Shown here: positions 8,109 through 16,487 of the stretch, one piece after another
How the letters are laid out: each line of letters opens with the position of its first letter
Position numbering within the stretch: position 1 is the first letter of the stretch
Assembly: GCA_016193585.1 (NCBI GenBank)
Contig: JACPRW010000004.1
Location: 62,001-126,000, forward strand
DNA from: Candidatus Aenigmatarchaeota archaeon
Lineage (GTDB): Archaea > Aenigmatarchaeota > Aenigmatarchaeia > GW2011-AR5
Direction: 5' to 3'
DNA: 64,000 bases
Made by a program: the position numbers and the translations under genes
Notes under the pieces: model-generated
Told to the model about the DNA's origin: nothing
What the model saw: only the letters and a program-made list of their open reading frames with translations
Databases searched by the model: none

Positions 8109-9499
8109 AGCATCGCCCTCTCGAATGCGCCTGCTATCTCGATGAGCTTTGGCTCGGCGAGGTGGTCGCCGAGCACGTGCAGGCCTACCGGCGTTTTCGG
8201 CTTGCACGGCACCGAGATGTGCGGAATGCCGGCGAGGTTCGCAGGCACGGTGAGTACGTCCATCTGGTAGTGCTCGAGCGGCTTCAGTTTTTTGATTTCG
8301 GAAAATTTCGGCGGCAGGATGGGCATGGTCGGCGCCGCAATGACGTCGTAGCGCCTGAAAATCTTCTTGAAGTCCTGTATGATGACCGTGCGCACCTGCA
8401 TCGCCCTGAGGTAGTACGCCTTCCGGTAGCCGGACATGCGCGCAAAGGTGCCGAGGATGATGCGCCGCTTCGCCTCGTCGCCGAAGCCTTTCGAGCGCAC
8501 CGCAGCGAAGTATTCGTTGAAGTTGCCCTCGAGCGGCAGGTGAAGCCCGTAGCGCATGCCGCAGTACCTGGCGAGATTCGTCGACGCTTCGGACGTTGCT
8601 ATGATGTAATAGGCAGCGAGCGCGTACTTCGTGCTCGGCAGCGATACCGTGGTGCAGGCAGCGCCCAGGTCCTCGAGCGTTGCAATTGCCCGCGAGACCT
8701 GCTTTTCGACGTTCTTGTCGACATGGGAGAAATATTCCTTCGGCACCGCGATTTTCACGCCCTTGAGGTCGTTGCGCTTCTCCGTGTGGGCGGTGTAGTC
8801 GCGGCGCTCCTGCGTAAGCGACGTGGAATCGCGGCTGTCGTGGCCTGCGATGACCGACAGGAGCAGCGCGACGTCATAGACGCGCTTGCCGATGGCTCCT
8901 ATCTTGTCGAGGCTGTTCGCATAGTCGATGAGCCCGTACCGCGAGACAAGGCCGTACGTCGGCGTGAGGCCGACGACGCCGCAGAATGCGGCTGGTGCCG
9001 AAATCGAGCCGCCCGTGCTCTCGGCGAGCGCCACGTGCGGCTGGTCGAGCGCTGCGACAAGGCCTGCTGCGCCGCCCGAGGACCCGCCGCAACTCCTGGT
9101 AGGGTCAAGCGGATTTTTAGGAATGCCATAGCCGCTGTTGACCGAGAAGGTACCGAAGCCGAATTCGTCCTGCTGTGTCTTGCCGATGGCCACGCCGCCT
9201 TCCTTCTTCACCCGCGCGACTACCGTCGCGTCGAACGTCGGCCTGTACCCCTCAAGAATCCGCGACCCTGCGGCGCTCTGCACGCCTTCAACGCAGATGC
9301 AGTCCTTGGCGCTCACCGGCAGCCCGTAGAGCGACGGCGAAGGCTGCGCCGGCTGGTCTGCCAGGGTAACGAGCAGATGGTACCGCTTGTTCGCCTTCTG
9401 CACGTCTGCCATGAAGCGTCTGGAGAAATCAGCGTAATCGATGCCGCCTGCGGCCGATGTGGCGAGGAACTCCTTGACCGACATGTCACGCTTCTTCAT
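8105..9499 (-). CDS. gatA: Asp-tRNA(Asn)/Glu-tRNA(Gln) amidotransferase subunit A
   Basis: About 464 residues from ATG 9499 (ATG 9484 gives five fewer). Amidase-signature enzyme: catalytic Lys about 65 in LYGLPVSAKD, cis-Ser about 141 in TRSCGGSSGGAAG, nucleophile Ser about 165 in ESTGGSISAPAAF. Releases ammonia from glutamine for GatB. With gatB and gatC it shows that Gln-tRNA and/or Asn-tRNA is made by transamidation through the GatCAB route rather than only the archaeal GatDE route. The ATG at 9499 overlaps the preceding gene by 14 bp. Confidence 0.95.
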   Translation of the reverse strand: MKKRDMSVKEFLATSAAGGIDYADFSRRFMADVQKANKRYHLLVTLADQPAQPSPSLYGLPVSAKDCICVEGVQSAAGSRILEGYRPTFDATVVARVKKEGGVAIGKTQQDEFGFGTFSVNSGYGIPKNPLDPTRSCGGSSGGAAGLVAALDQPHVALAESTGGSISAPAAFCGVVGLTPTYGLVSRYGLIDYANSLDKIGAIGKRVYDVALLLSVIAGHDSRDSTSLTQERRDYTAHTEKRNDLKGVKIAVPKEYFSHVDKNVEKQVSRAIATLEDLGAACTTVSLPSTKYALAAYYIIATSEASTNLARYCGMRYGLHLPLEGNFNEYFAAVRSKGFGDEAKRRIILGTFARMSGYRKAYYLRAMQVRTVIIQDFKKIFRRYDVIAAPTMPILPPKFSEIKKLKPLEHYQMDVLTVPANLAGIPHISVPCKPKTPVGLHVLGDHLAEPKLIEIAGAFERAML

Positions 9500-9869
9500 G
9501 TGCCGTACCCTCGAGGAGCACGATAAGCTCATCCGTCGTGTCGACGATGTAGTCGAAAAAGTTGCGGACGATGTTGCCGACCGGCTTCGTCTCGCCGGTC
9601 TTGAGACCGATGAGCTTTTTGCCGAGCGCCTTCGCATAGCCTGCTTCCAGGTATATGCCGCGCGTTTCCGAAAGGATGACAATGACGCCGTCCGCCGCTG
9701 ACAGCGCCTTGATGTTTGCGGCGAAGATGCGCTTTGGTGGCTGCTGCTGGTCGGTGTCGCGCTGCGGCAGGTACACGGTGATGCCGGCCTTCTCGAGCTT
9801 CCTGGCTACGCGCGCGCTGAGCTGGTACGCCTCGCTTTCCGTATCGATGGGTGACGTGATGTAGTACAT
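9486..9869 (-). CDS. nucleoside 2-deoxyribosyltransferase-like protein
   Basis: About 127 residues (ATG 9869; a GTG at 9890 would add seven). Starts MYYITSPIDTESEAYQL, and has the family arrangement of an N-terminal YxxxP strand, a DGVIVILSETRGIYLEAGYAKALGKKLIGL segment with the Asp and Glu typical of the nucleoside deoxyribosyltransferase/DUF4406 fold, and then a C-terminal helix. It could transfer or hydrolyse nucleoside glycosidic bonds. It is placed between gatC and gatA, an unusual position for this family. Confidence 0.75.
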   Translation of the reverse strand: MYYITSPIDTESEAYQLSARVARKLEKAGITVYLPQRDTDQQQPPKRIFAANIKALSAADGVIVILSETRGIYLEAGYAKALGKKLIGLKTGETKPVGNIVRNFFDYIVDTTDELIVLLEGTAHEEA

Positions 9870-9890
9870 ACCCAACCTCGTATCCCGCAC

Positions 9891-10181
9891 TTACACGGCG
9901 CGCGGGCCTTTGAAAAAGCCGTGTTCCTTGTGTCTCGTGTTCCTGAGGCTGTCCTCCTGGGTGAGGCATGGTTCAGGGACATCGGCATGCATGACGTTCT
10001 TCGCTTCAATCGGCTGGAACGAGGGCTTGACGTTGCCCGTGCGGCACGTGTCAAGGACTTTGAAAGCTCTGAGAATGTCGTTGAGCTCGGCCTGGAAGCG
10101 CGTGACTTCAGCATCGGTGAGCTCAAGGCGTGCAAGTGCGGCGACATGCCGCACCGTCTCGGCGGTTATGGTGGCAGCCAT
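9891..10181 (-). CDS. gatC: Asp-tRNA(Asn)/Glu-tRNA(Gln) amidotransferase subunit C
   Basis: 96 residues, MAATITAETVRHVAALARLE, the standard GatC start, followed by TDAEVTRFQAELNDILRAF. Near the C-terminus it has MHADVPEPCLTQEDSLRN, the loop that threads into GatA. First gene of the gat operon; a TATA-like box lies 25 bp upstream of the ATG. The longer open frame upstream is not coding-like. Confidence 0.93.
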   Translation of the reverse strand: MAATITAETVRHVAALARLELTDAEVTRFQAELNDILRAFKVLDTCRTGNVKPSFQPIEAKNVMHADVPEPCLTQEDSLRNTRHKEHGFFKGPRAV

Positions 10182-10205
10182 AGCAGTAATTACTTGCGGG
10201 GAAAT

Positions 10206-10214
10206 CTTATAAAG
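10206..10214 (-). promoter_or_regulatory. TATA box of the gat operon
   Basis: CTTTATAAG on the minus strand, about 25 bp before the gatC ATG. This spacing implies a leaderless or nearly leaderless transcript, common in archaea. Confidence 0.6.
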
Positions 10215-10255
10215 CGGTGCAATGCGTGTCCGCATTCGTAAACAGTGCATCCCGC

Positions 10256-11044
10256 TCAGGACGGCGGGTAGCGCTCCAGATAGGCCGCGATGATTGGTTC
10301 CATCGGGCTTCCGGTAACAGGCATCACGGGCGTGCTCGAAACCACGAGCGTCGCGTTGCCGGAGACCCACCACGCGCAGCAGCCCTGCTGGTAAAGAACG
10401 GTTGCGTTTGCTGTCCGGGCAGGAACAAATGCCGAAGGCGAGAGGCGCCGGCTGGCGGCAAGCTTTTCGCCGGCAGCTGCGCCCGTCGTGAACGTATAGA
10501 CGAAGACCGTGGCGTGCTCGGTTCCTTTTGTGTACGACGCAGTGTACAGCGTATATGCCAGAGAGCGGCCGGCGGCAAAGCTGTCGTAGTGATATGCCCC
10601 GATATCCTGGACAACAGCAACCCGGGCCGCGGTTTCAGGGCCGTACACCAGCAGCGATGCGGCAGCTTGTCTGCCGTTGAACGTGCCGGCGACGGTGTAG
10701 ACGCCCTCGGCGTAGGCGTTGTGGTAGGTGCCGTGGAAGGTGCCGTTGCAGTAGTACGCCGAACAATCGAGCGTGCTGCCAGGCGCCAGTACCAGCTCTT
10801 CGGTGTAGCTGCCGGGACCGGTAACCGAAACGGCAAGCGGGTGGTAGAGAGCCTGCCGCTCGTCAAGGGTGATGCGCGCCTGCGCCTCAACCAGTACCTC
10901 TTCACCGAGCTGCACCGCAGAGGGCGCAACCGCGAGAGCGAACGTGTCATTCGCGGCCCTGAGTGCAGCCGGCGGCTTGACCGCCACGTAGAGCACGCCA
11001 GTGACCGCGAGTGTTACGAGCGCGACGATGAGCCACTTGTCCAT
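10256..11044 (-). CDS. membrane-anchored extracellular protein, unknown function
   Basis: 262 residues. An uncleaved N-terminal anchor (MDKWLIVALVTLAVTGVLYV) is followed by a Thr/Ala/Tyr-rich ectodomain with several N-x-S/T sites and beta-strand character (VSVTGPGSYTEEL, GVYTVAGTFNG), reminiscent of an Ig-like fold. Cys pairs YYC...QGCCAWW may form disulphides. No enzymatic motif is seen. Confidence 0.7.
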   Translation of the reverse strand: MDKWLIVALVTLAVTGVLYVAVKPPAALRAANDTFALAVAPSAVQLGEEVLVEAQARITLDERQALYHPLAVSVTGPGSYTEELVLAPGSTLDCSAYYCNGTFHGTYHNAYAEGVYTVAGTFNGRQAAASLLVYGPETAARVAVVQDIGAYHYDSFAAGRSLAYTLYTASYTKGTEHATVFVYTFTTGAAAGEKLAASRRLSPSAFVPARTANATVLYQQGCCAWWVSGNATLVVSSTPVMPVTGSPMEPIIAAYLERYPPS

Positions 11045-11106
11045 AGGTATCTGTTGTGTGGCTGTTCCTTAAGAAGATGTATCGTCGGACGTCCCTGTAT
11101 GATAGC

Positions 11107-11195
11107 ATGTTCAGTTGATTTTGGAACATTTTATGCTGAACATACAGTATAGCAGGTTCGAATGAAAAGTTCCAGTAGTATTCGAACCTACTATG
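11107..11195. repeat. twin palindromic element
   Basis: Two adjacent hairpins. The first has arms ATGTTCAG/CTGAACAT around a loop with GATTTTGGAACATTTTA. The second has arms TATAGCAGGTTCGAAT/ATTCGAACCTACTAT around GAAAAGTTCCAGTAGT. The first loop recurs, with different arms, at 43769-43806. Belongs to the TATA-ended palindrome family described in the findings. Confidence 0.7.
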
Positions 11196-11224
11196 AGATA
11201 GAGAACGGACTGCTGCGGGGTATT

Positions 11225-11389
11225 ACGACGCGCGGAGCGCTGAGGGAGGGAAATTAAAAATAATATGGGCTACGACGCGCGGAGCGCGGGGTAGAAAGAG
11301 GAGGAGCGGCTTGGTGAATCGAGGTTTGGGCTCTCTCCGCCTTACCGCTCCTTTCTTTCATTGGGGTGTGGTCAGGATAAATGGCCTCT
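11225..11389. other. structured intergenic region downstream of ftsZ
   Basis: No ORF. A 16-mer, ACGACGCGCGGAGCGC, is repeated directly at 11225 and 11272. It is followed by a long imperfect stem (11294-11309 with 11345-11359, GAGGAGCGG against CCGCTCC plus flanks). It may be a small RNA, or a 3' processing or termination structure for ftsZ. Nothing recognisable as a known RNA family. Confidence 0.35.
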
Positions 11390-12469
11390 TTATCGCCTCA
11401 GGCGAGGCGCATCGATGACCTCGATGCCTAATTCCTTGGAAATTCTGCTTGCCGGGACTTCCGGCTGGTGCACCGGGCCGAGGATGTACGGCGACTTCAC
11501 GCCGGTGATGATGGTGATTACCTGTATCTTGCCGCGGTACTCGGGCAGCACGCGCGCGCCCCAGATGACCTGCGCCTCAGGGTCGAGATGCGACTGGATG
11601 GCCTCGCCGATGACGTTGATTTCGTCGAGCCGCATGTCCTCGCCGCCGATGATTTGTATGAGCGCCCCTCCGGCGCCGGTGTAGTCTATGTCAAGCAGCG
11701 GATGGTTGAGCGCTTTGGTGACTGCGTCGAGGGCGCGGTTTCCTTCCTCGCTCTCGCCGAAGCCGATGCTGGCAACGCCGCCGAGCCGCATGATGGCGCG
11801 CACGTCAGCGTAGTCCAGGTTGACCAGCGACGGCATCGATATCGTCTCGGTGATGCCCTTGATCATGGTGGCGATCAGGTCGTCTGAAACGCCGAACGCC
11901 TTCTTGAGCGGCATATTGCCGGCCAGCTGGAGCAGTTTCTGGTTCTCGATGACAATGACCGTATCGCACGACTGGCGCAGTTGCTGCAGCCCTTCCTCGG
12001 CGCGCAGCACGCGCGAGCCTTCGAGCTTGAACGGCAGCGTGACGACCGCGATGGCGATGGCGCCCTGCTCCTTGGCGATGCGACCGATGACCGGCAGCGC
12101 GCCGGTACCGGTGCCGCCGCCCAGGCCGCAGGTGAGGAAGACGAGGTCGACGCCTGACAGCAGCGCCTTGAGGTCGTTCTTGTTTTCGAGCGCGGCGTTC
12201 TTGCCGACGTCAGGATAGCCCCCTGCGCCGAGGCCGCGCGTCAGGTTTTTCCCGATGAGAATCTTCTGCTGCGCCTTGGTCATGGTGAGGTGCTTCACGT
12301 CCGTATTGACAGCGACGGTCGTTGCGCCGTCGATGCCGCGCTCGGTGAGCGTCGCGATGGTATTGTTTCCGCCGCCGCCTGCGCCGATAACCATGATGCG
12401 TGCCTTGTGCACCTCAAAATCCTCTACGTTCGAGAAGTCCTGTTTCGGTTCCGAAAGCGATGCCATCAT
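11390..12469 (-). CDS. ftsZ: cell division protein FtsZ
   Basis: 359 residues. Has the Rossmann-like start VIGAGGGGNNTI, the tubulin signature GLGGGTGTGALPV (residues about 116-126) and the T7 synergy loop LVNLDYADVRAIM. Full length for the globular GTPase; the C-terminus is short, with a basic end (IDAPRLRR) in place of a long linker. It polymerises into the cytokinetic ring. The N-terminus begins at two consecutive ATGs. Stands alone on the minus strand. Confidence 0.96.
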   Translation of the reverse strand: MMASLSEPKQDFSNVEDFEVHKARIMVIGAGGGGNNTIATLTERGIDGATTVAVNTDVKHLTMTKAQQKILIGKNLTRGLGAGGYPDVGKNAALENKNDLKALLSGVDLVFLTCGLGGGTGTGALPVIGRIAKEQGAIAIAVVTLPFKLEGSRVLRAEEGLQQLRQSCDTVIVIENQKLLQLAGNMPLKKAFGVSDDLIATMIKGITETISMPSLVNLDYADVRAIMRLGGVASIGFGESEEGNRALDAVTKALNHPLLDIDYTGAGGALIQIIGGEDMRLDEINVIGEAIQSHLDPEAQVIWGARVLPEYRGKIQVITIITGVKSPYILGPVHQPEVPASRISKELGIEVIDAPRLRR

Positions 12470-12669
12470 CTCACCCCAAAGCTATAGGTTGCACAAGCGA
12501 AATGCCTTTATTCGGCGTCGTGCAATCATTCGCTATCATTATCGTGTCCGCGATGATGGTCCAAGAATTAGTCCAATAAGTAAGTTGTCCAGATTCACAG
12601 AAGTTGTCCAAACTTCCAATGCTTCTCCATTGCACCTTGTCCAAGGGTGTAATGATAAATTACTCTATG

Positions 12670-12915
12670 TTACTCCAACCGCTTTAAAAGCCTTTTCGAT
12701 GCTGCGGAATAGATTTTCGGCTTTAGTGGATGAGGATTTGCACAAAAACTATCAGCATTAACTTCCACTCCGGCTCGGACAAAGCCGAAATTTTCCGCAT
12801 CACCCGTTACCTTTCGTTCGATTGAAAATCTGTACGCCAAGAGCAAGGCACTTATGGTATCGTGCCACAAGGCGACAAGCTTTGCTTGCATGCCTCCTGC
12901 TGGGTTGGTAAGCAC
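12670..12915 (-). CDS. short AT-rich ORF, possible gene remnant
   Basis: 81 residues (MLTNPAGGMQAKLVALWHDT...), no recognised family and no complete domain. It lies in a 460-bp AT-richer stretch between ftsZ and the next ORF; the rest of that stretch (12470-12669) holds only the ftsZ promoter region and scattered short direct repeats (GTTGTCCA/TTGTCCAA). It may be the tail of a decayed foreign gene. Confidence 0.3.
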   Translation of the reverse strand: MLTNPAGGMQAKLVALWHDTISALLLAYRFSIERKVTGDAENFGFVRAGVEVNADSFCANPHPLKPKIYSAASKRLLKRLE

Positions 12916-12934
12916 ATAGAGACTTGATGGATGA

Positions 12935-13414
12935 CTATGACCTTAATGACTGGGAGCCATCCATAACTAATAATGCAATCCACACATTTGCGAATTTTGC
13001 TATTATCCTTTCTCCTCGATGAGTCAGCTTTAGTTGATCAATCTTTTCGTCATTTGGTTTTGCAGCGTAAACAGCGATAGTGACAAATGGCTCTTGGCAT
13101 TCAAATGAATCTACATTAATAATTTGATAATTTGGTAAGCTCTCTTCAGAAAGCGAGTCATCCAAGTATCCTATGTGCATTTGATCGATTAACACAGGAG
13201 ATTCCAAGTTTTCTATTGGTGGCAGGTTTGCCCAAGAGATTTTCTCCCCAGTTGGATGCCGTGTAGTATGAAGTCTGCCATCTTTAGGATAGTAATTATG
13301 AGTGGGAGTAATAGCATCTGCTACAATAATACCATCCTTTGCTAAGGACAACGTAACGAGTTTAAACAACTTCCCCTTCCACTTCATTCCGAATTTCTTG
13401 TTTTCTCCATGCAT
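12935..13414 (-). CDS. hypothetical protein, AT-rich
   Basis: 159 residues starting MHGENKKFGMKWKGKLFKLV. Predicted mixed alpha/beta with no transmembrane segment, no cysteine motif and no family that I recognise. A conserved-looking centre (HTTRHPTGEKISWANLPPIE) suggests a real soluble protein. Base composition is AT-rich relative to ftsZ and the rhomboid gene on either side, so it was probably acquired. The 13415-13676 gap that follows has no ORF; it contains a partial copy (about 13629-13653, CAGTTTTCAAGGCATTCA) of the 63-bp repeat found at 16511 and 29847. Confidence 0.55.
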   Translation of the reverse strand: MHGENKKFGMKWKGKLFKLVTLSLAKDGIIVADAITPTHNYYPKDGRLHTTRHPTGEKISWANLPPIENLESPVLIDQMHIGYLDDSLSEESLPNYQIINVDSFECQEPFVTIAVYAAKPNDEKIDQLKLTHRGERIIAKFANVWIALLVMDGSQSLRS

Positions 13415-13676
13415 TCTTAACCTACCTCTCTAAACTTTAAATCCACTTTAAGCTCGAACATCGCCGTGCATAGAACTGACAAGTTGTGACACACGACCTT
13501 GCATAGCATCTCGTTGTATTGTGCCTGCTCAGACTTGCTCCTTACTTAAAAATCGTATAGTTACATCAAAATTTCCGACTTTTTGTGCAATCGGGGGTTT
13601 TGTGCAAAGCTGTGAACTGCTTGCAGGAGCAGTTTTCAAGGCATTCAGATAAGAACAAGCCCGACAATGTATCCTC

Positions 13677-14321
13677 ATGCGACTCACGCTCGTTCTCGTG
13701 CTGCTCTGCGTCGCGGTTTTCCTGTACACGCTGGCGCTGCCGGAAAAGGAGTATGAGGCGTTCCTTGAATACTACGGCTTTTCAGGGAAAAGCATGCTCG
13801 AGCGTCCGTACGTCGTCGCGACGTCGGTATTCCTGCACGCCGGCGCTGCGCACCTGCTCTCGAACATCTTCGTGCTGTTCTTTTTCGGCGTCGCGGTCGA
13901 GGCGGAGCTTGGCAGGAAGAGGATGCTCGCCATCTTTTTCGGCGGCGCGCTCGCCGGCGACCTGCTCTCGCTGCTGGTCTATCCGTTCGATTCGCTGTCC
14001 GTCGGCGCGTCGGCTGCCATTTTCGCCCTTATCGGCGCAGGCATGCTCGTGAGGCCTGTAGACCTCTCGATGTACCCGCTCATCGTCCCGATACCGCTTG
14101 CGCTGCTCGGCATCGTCTACGCGGTGTACAACGTCTATTACTTCTTCTTCGACGCGCACAGCAACATCTCCTATATAAGCCACATCGGCGGCCTCGTCGT
14201 CGGCCTGTTCTTCGGCGCGAAAGCGGTCGGCATCAAGCGGTCGCTTGCCATTCTGCTCGTCGCGCTCGTCATCCTGCTGCTCATCCCCATCGTGCTGCGG
14301 TACGCCGGCGTCGTGGCGTAG
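13677..14321 (+). CDS. rhomboid-family intramembrane serine protease
   Basis: 214 residues with six or more membrane helices. Shows HAGAAHLLSNIFVLFFFG (helix 2 His and Asn of rhomboids), the nucleophile in SVGASAAIFALIGA (Ser about 112) and the catalytic His in SYISHIGGLVVGLFFG (about 169). Cleaves membrane-protein substrates within or next to the bilayer. Full-length core fold without extra domains. Confidence 0.92.
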   Translation: MRLTLVLVLLCVAVFLYTLALPEKEYEAFLEYYGFSGKSMLERPYVVATSVFLHAGAAHLLSNIFVLFFFGVAVEAELGRKRMLAIFFGGALAGDLLSLLVYPFDSLSVGASAAIFALIGAGMLVRPVDLSMYPLIVPIPLALLGIVYAVYNVYYFFFDAHSNISYISHIGGLVVGLFFGAKAVGIKRSLAILLVALVILLLIPIVLRYAGVVA

Positions 14322-14337
14322 CGGCGAACGTACCTGC

Positions 14338-15147
14338 TCACAAAGGCAGGGCAACAGTGACGCGCTGCTCCGGCTGCAGCGTCGTCTGGATGGTAATCGA
14401 CTTCGGCGCGGGCTTGTCTTCTTTATCCTTTTTGCCTTCCTTGGTCTCCTTTTCTGCCGGGGGCTCTTCCTTTGCCGGGCCGGTTTCCTGCTGCGGCTTC
14501 TCTTCCGTGGCCGGCTTGTCCAGTGTTGTTGACGGTGTTTTTTCCCGGGGCGCAGCTATGGTCGTGGTCGTCTTTGGAATCTCGATGCGCGCTTCGCTTT
14601 CGCGTGCTTTTTTGTTGCGCTGGATTTTCTCCTTCTCTTCGAGGGAAGCGTTGAGCACGGCCTGCAGCGCAGGCGTTGCCTGCTCCGGTGCCTTCTCAAT
14701 AAGCGAGCTGATGACGATGGCGCTCTTCTCGAGCACCATGCGGCCCTCTGCTGCAAGGCTGCTGCTGGCTGCGCCGCTGAACTGGCTCAGTTCTTCTTTG
14801 TACGCGGCAAGCGATGCCTCTGCAACCCGTGTCTTGTTGCGCGCTACCAGTTCTCTCGCTTCAGAGAGCCGCTTCTGCGCAAACGTCAGGTGAAGCTTGG
14901 CTTTGGCATCCTTGTCGAATGCGAGGAACAGGTCGAAACGTTCCTTCACCTGCTTGAAGACGTAGAGCGGATGGTCGGGCAGCATGCCGGGATTGGAGAA
15001 GGACGTTTCAGCGGCTTCGAGCTCCGCATCGGAGAGCGTGTCATCAGTGAAATCTATCGACGGGAACGACTGTGAGCCGAGCTGCGCATGGGCAGGGCCC
15101 AGAAGGAATGCAACAACAAAAAGGGCAGTGAAAATTTTCTGTTTCAT
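14338..15147 (-). CDS. secreted DUF5667-type protein
   Basis: 269 residues. Signal peptide MKQKIFTALFVVAFLLGPAHA, then a DUF5667-like helical region (PGMLPDHPLYVFKQVKERFD, with KAKLHLTFAQKRLSEA). A long Lys/Glu/Pro/Thr-rich, low-complexity C-terminus ends in VTVALPL. The domain is common in surface proteins of archaea and actinobacteria; its role is unknown. The following minus-strand gene (15400-16356) shares the helical 'LTFDEKAKxxL' theme, so the two may be functionally related. Confidence 0.8.
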   Translation of the reverse strand: MKQKIFTALFVVAFLLGPAHAQLGSQSFPSIDFTDDTLSDAELEAAETSFSNPGMLPDHPLYVFKQVKERFDLFLAFDKDAKAKLHLTFAQKRLSEARELVARNKTRVAEASLAAYKEELSQFSGAASSSLAAEGRMVLEKSAIVISSLIEKAPEQATPALQAVLNASLEEKEKIQRNKKARESEARIEIPKTTTTIAAPREKTPSTTLDKPATEEKPQQETGPAKEEPPAEKETKEGKKDKEDKPAPKSITIQTTLQPEQRVTVALPL

Positions 15148-15243
15148 TCATTTCACCGTTTCATTGACAGGCTTTGCACGTAACGTGATCATCTCATGCC
15201 AATAGATTTCTTTACGTGCAAAGCTTCATTGACCGTAACTTCT

Positions 15244-15369
15244 TTATAGGGCAAATTTTTTAACGTAGAGTATGTCGCCGCAAACCTGGCACTGATACTC
15301 GATGAACCGCATGAGGTCTGCCATCACGTGCATGGGTGCGTTGCAGCACGTCGGGTCGTTCATTTGCAT
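15244..15369 (-). CDS. tiny zinc-ribbon protein (CC...CxxC family), copy 2
   Basis: 41 residues, ATG start, MQMNDPTCCNAPMHVMADLM then EYQCQVCGDILYVKKFAL. Same layout as the copies at 3290, 16488 and 50988. One four-cysteine zinc site is predicted. It sits between two secreted-protein genes on the same strand. Confidence 0.65.
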   Translation of the reverse strand: MQMNDPTCCNAPMHVMADLMRFIEYQCQVCGDILYVKKFAL

Positions 15370-15399
15370 CACCTGGGGAAAAATAAAAAAGGAAGGCGG

Positions 15400-16356
15400 C
15401 TAGCGGATGTTCATGCCGACGCCGGTTTCGAGACGAGCTCCTGAACCATCGCTGGTTTCGACGCCAGCGGATGCGCTGCCGGAAGCGCTTCCGCTAGTGC
15501 CGGATGATGTGCTTGTGCCGGATGATGTGCTGCCGCTCGTTTCGGTCGAGACGCTGGTGGTTGTTCCCGAAGAAGCGCCATTTGCCGTGTGCGCCTCGAT
15601 GTGGGCATCGAGGTCGGCCGACGTTATGACGCCGCTGTCTGCGCGGACCCATACTACAAAGCTCTTGACAAGGCTGTAGCTGCCTGCCGTCTGGGTTTCT
15701 TCACCGGTCACGACATAGAACGTGGCGCCGTCCTTTGTTTCCGTGCGCACATCAGTTGCTGAAAAGCCCAGGTCCTCCTGGACACTTGCCTGCGCTTCCT
15801 CGGCGGTGAGCGCGCGGCCTTCGGCGGCTTCACCGCCTAGGGTGAGAAACGCTGTGCCTCCTGCACCCGCGGCAAGACCTGAGGATGTTTCCGAGCCTTC
15901 GACCTCTTCCACAGCTGCTTCTGCCTGTTCCTCAACGTCTGCCTTGCCGTGCATTTTCGCGCTCATCTGCAGTTCCCTGACCTGGCTTGTCAGCTTCAGG
16001 TGCTCCTTGATGATTGCCGTGTGCTCCGCGTGGAGCATGTCAAGCACTTCCCTCTTCTGCTCAGGGCTCATGTCGCCCGACTCGAAAGCCGCAAGAGCTG
16101 TTGCCTTGGTTTCGAGCCACGACTGCTGGCGCGCCTTCAGCTCCTCGTTCCTTTCCTTGAGCAGGTTTACCTTTGCTTTTTCGTCAAACGTGAGTGTTGA
16201 CTTCACCTGAAAGACGAAATCGCCGAACGCCTGCCCTATCTGTTTGAAACGCAGGTCGAGTGTGGACACCGACCGCGCCTGCGCTCCTGCCTCGTCAGCA
16301 AGGACCAGTGGCATCGACAATACCACCGCTGCCAAAAAGGCTCCGATCCATTTCAT
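15400..16356 (-). CDS. secreted helical protein with Ser/Thr/Gly-rich tail
   Basis: 318 residues. Signal peptide (MKWIGAFLAAVVLSMPLVLA), then a helical segment with FQVKSTLTFDEKAKVNLLKE and a Spy/CpxP-like 'SPEQKREVLDMLHAEH' helix. Next comes a small domain (EEAQASVQEDLGF...YVVTGEETQ...VVWVRADSGVIT) that resembles a PepSY-type fold. The last 70 residues are Ser/Thr/Gly low complexity, as in glycosylated cell-surface stalks. Probably an envelope stress or surface protein; the function is not known. Confidence 0.7.
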   Translation of the reverse strand: MKWIGAFLAAVVLSMPLVLADEAGAQARSVSTLDLRFKQIGQAFGDFVFQVKSTLTFDEKAKVNLLKERNEELKARQQSWLETKATALAAFESGDMSPEQKREVLDMLHAEHTAIIKEHLKLTSQVRELQMSAKMHGKADVEEQAEAAVEEVEGSETSSGLAAGAGGTAFLTLGGEAAEGRALTAEEAQASVQEDLGFSATDVRTETKDGATFYVVTGEETQTAGSYSLVKSFVVWVRADSGVITSADLDAHIEAHTANGASSGTTTSVSTETSGSTSSGTSTSSGTSGSASGSASAGVETSDGSGARLETGVGMNIR

Positions 16357-16408
16357 TCAGACCACCTCTTGTTTTCGATATTGTTTTCAAAATGATATGC
16401 CCTTGTAT

Positions 16409-16430
16409 ACCACCGACCGGAGTCGGTGGT
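16409..16430. repeat. perfect hairpin ACCACCGAC/GTCGGTGGT
   Basis: 9-bp arms and a 4-base loop in the gap between the secreted-protein gene and the zinc-ribbon ORF. Similar in style to the hairpin at 49825-49847. It could be a decayed insertion-sequence end or a terminator. Confidence 0.4.
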
Positions 16431-16487
16431 TTCCGTGGGGCATGGCATCCCGAATGCCTTGTGTTGTATCTGCTGCCTGACTTGAGG

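Noticed and set aside
8162-9526. Plus-strand frame of over 450 codons opposite gatA
   Set aside because: Arg/Val/Asp/His-rich with no domain; gatA on the other strand has all catalytic residues.
12470-12669. Scattered TTGTCCA-type direct repeats as a possible replication origin
   Set aside because: Only a few short copies, no AT-rich unwinding element with ORB-like motifs, and no cdc6/orc1 gene nearby.
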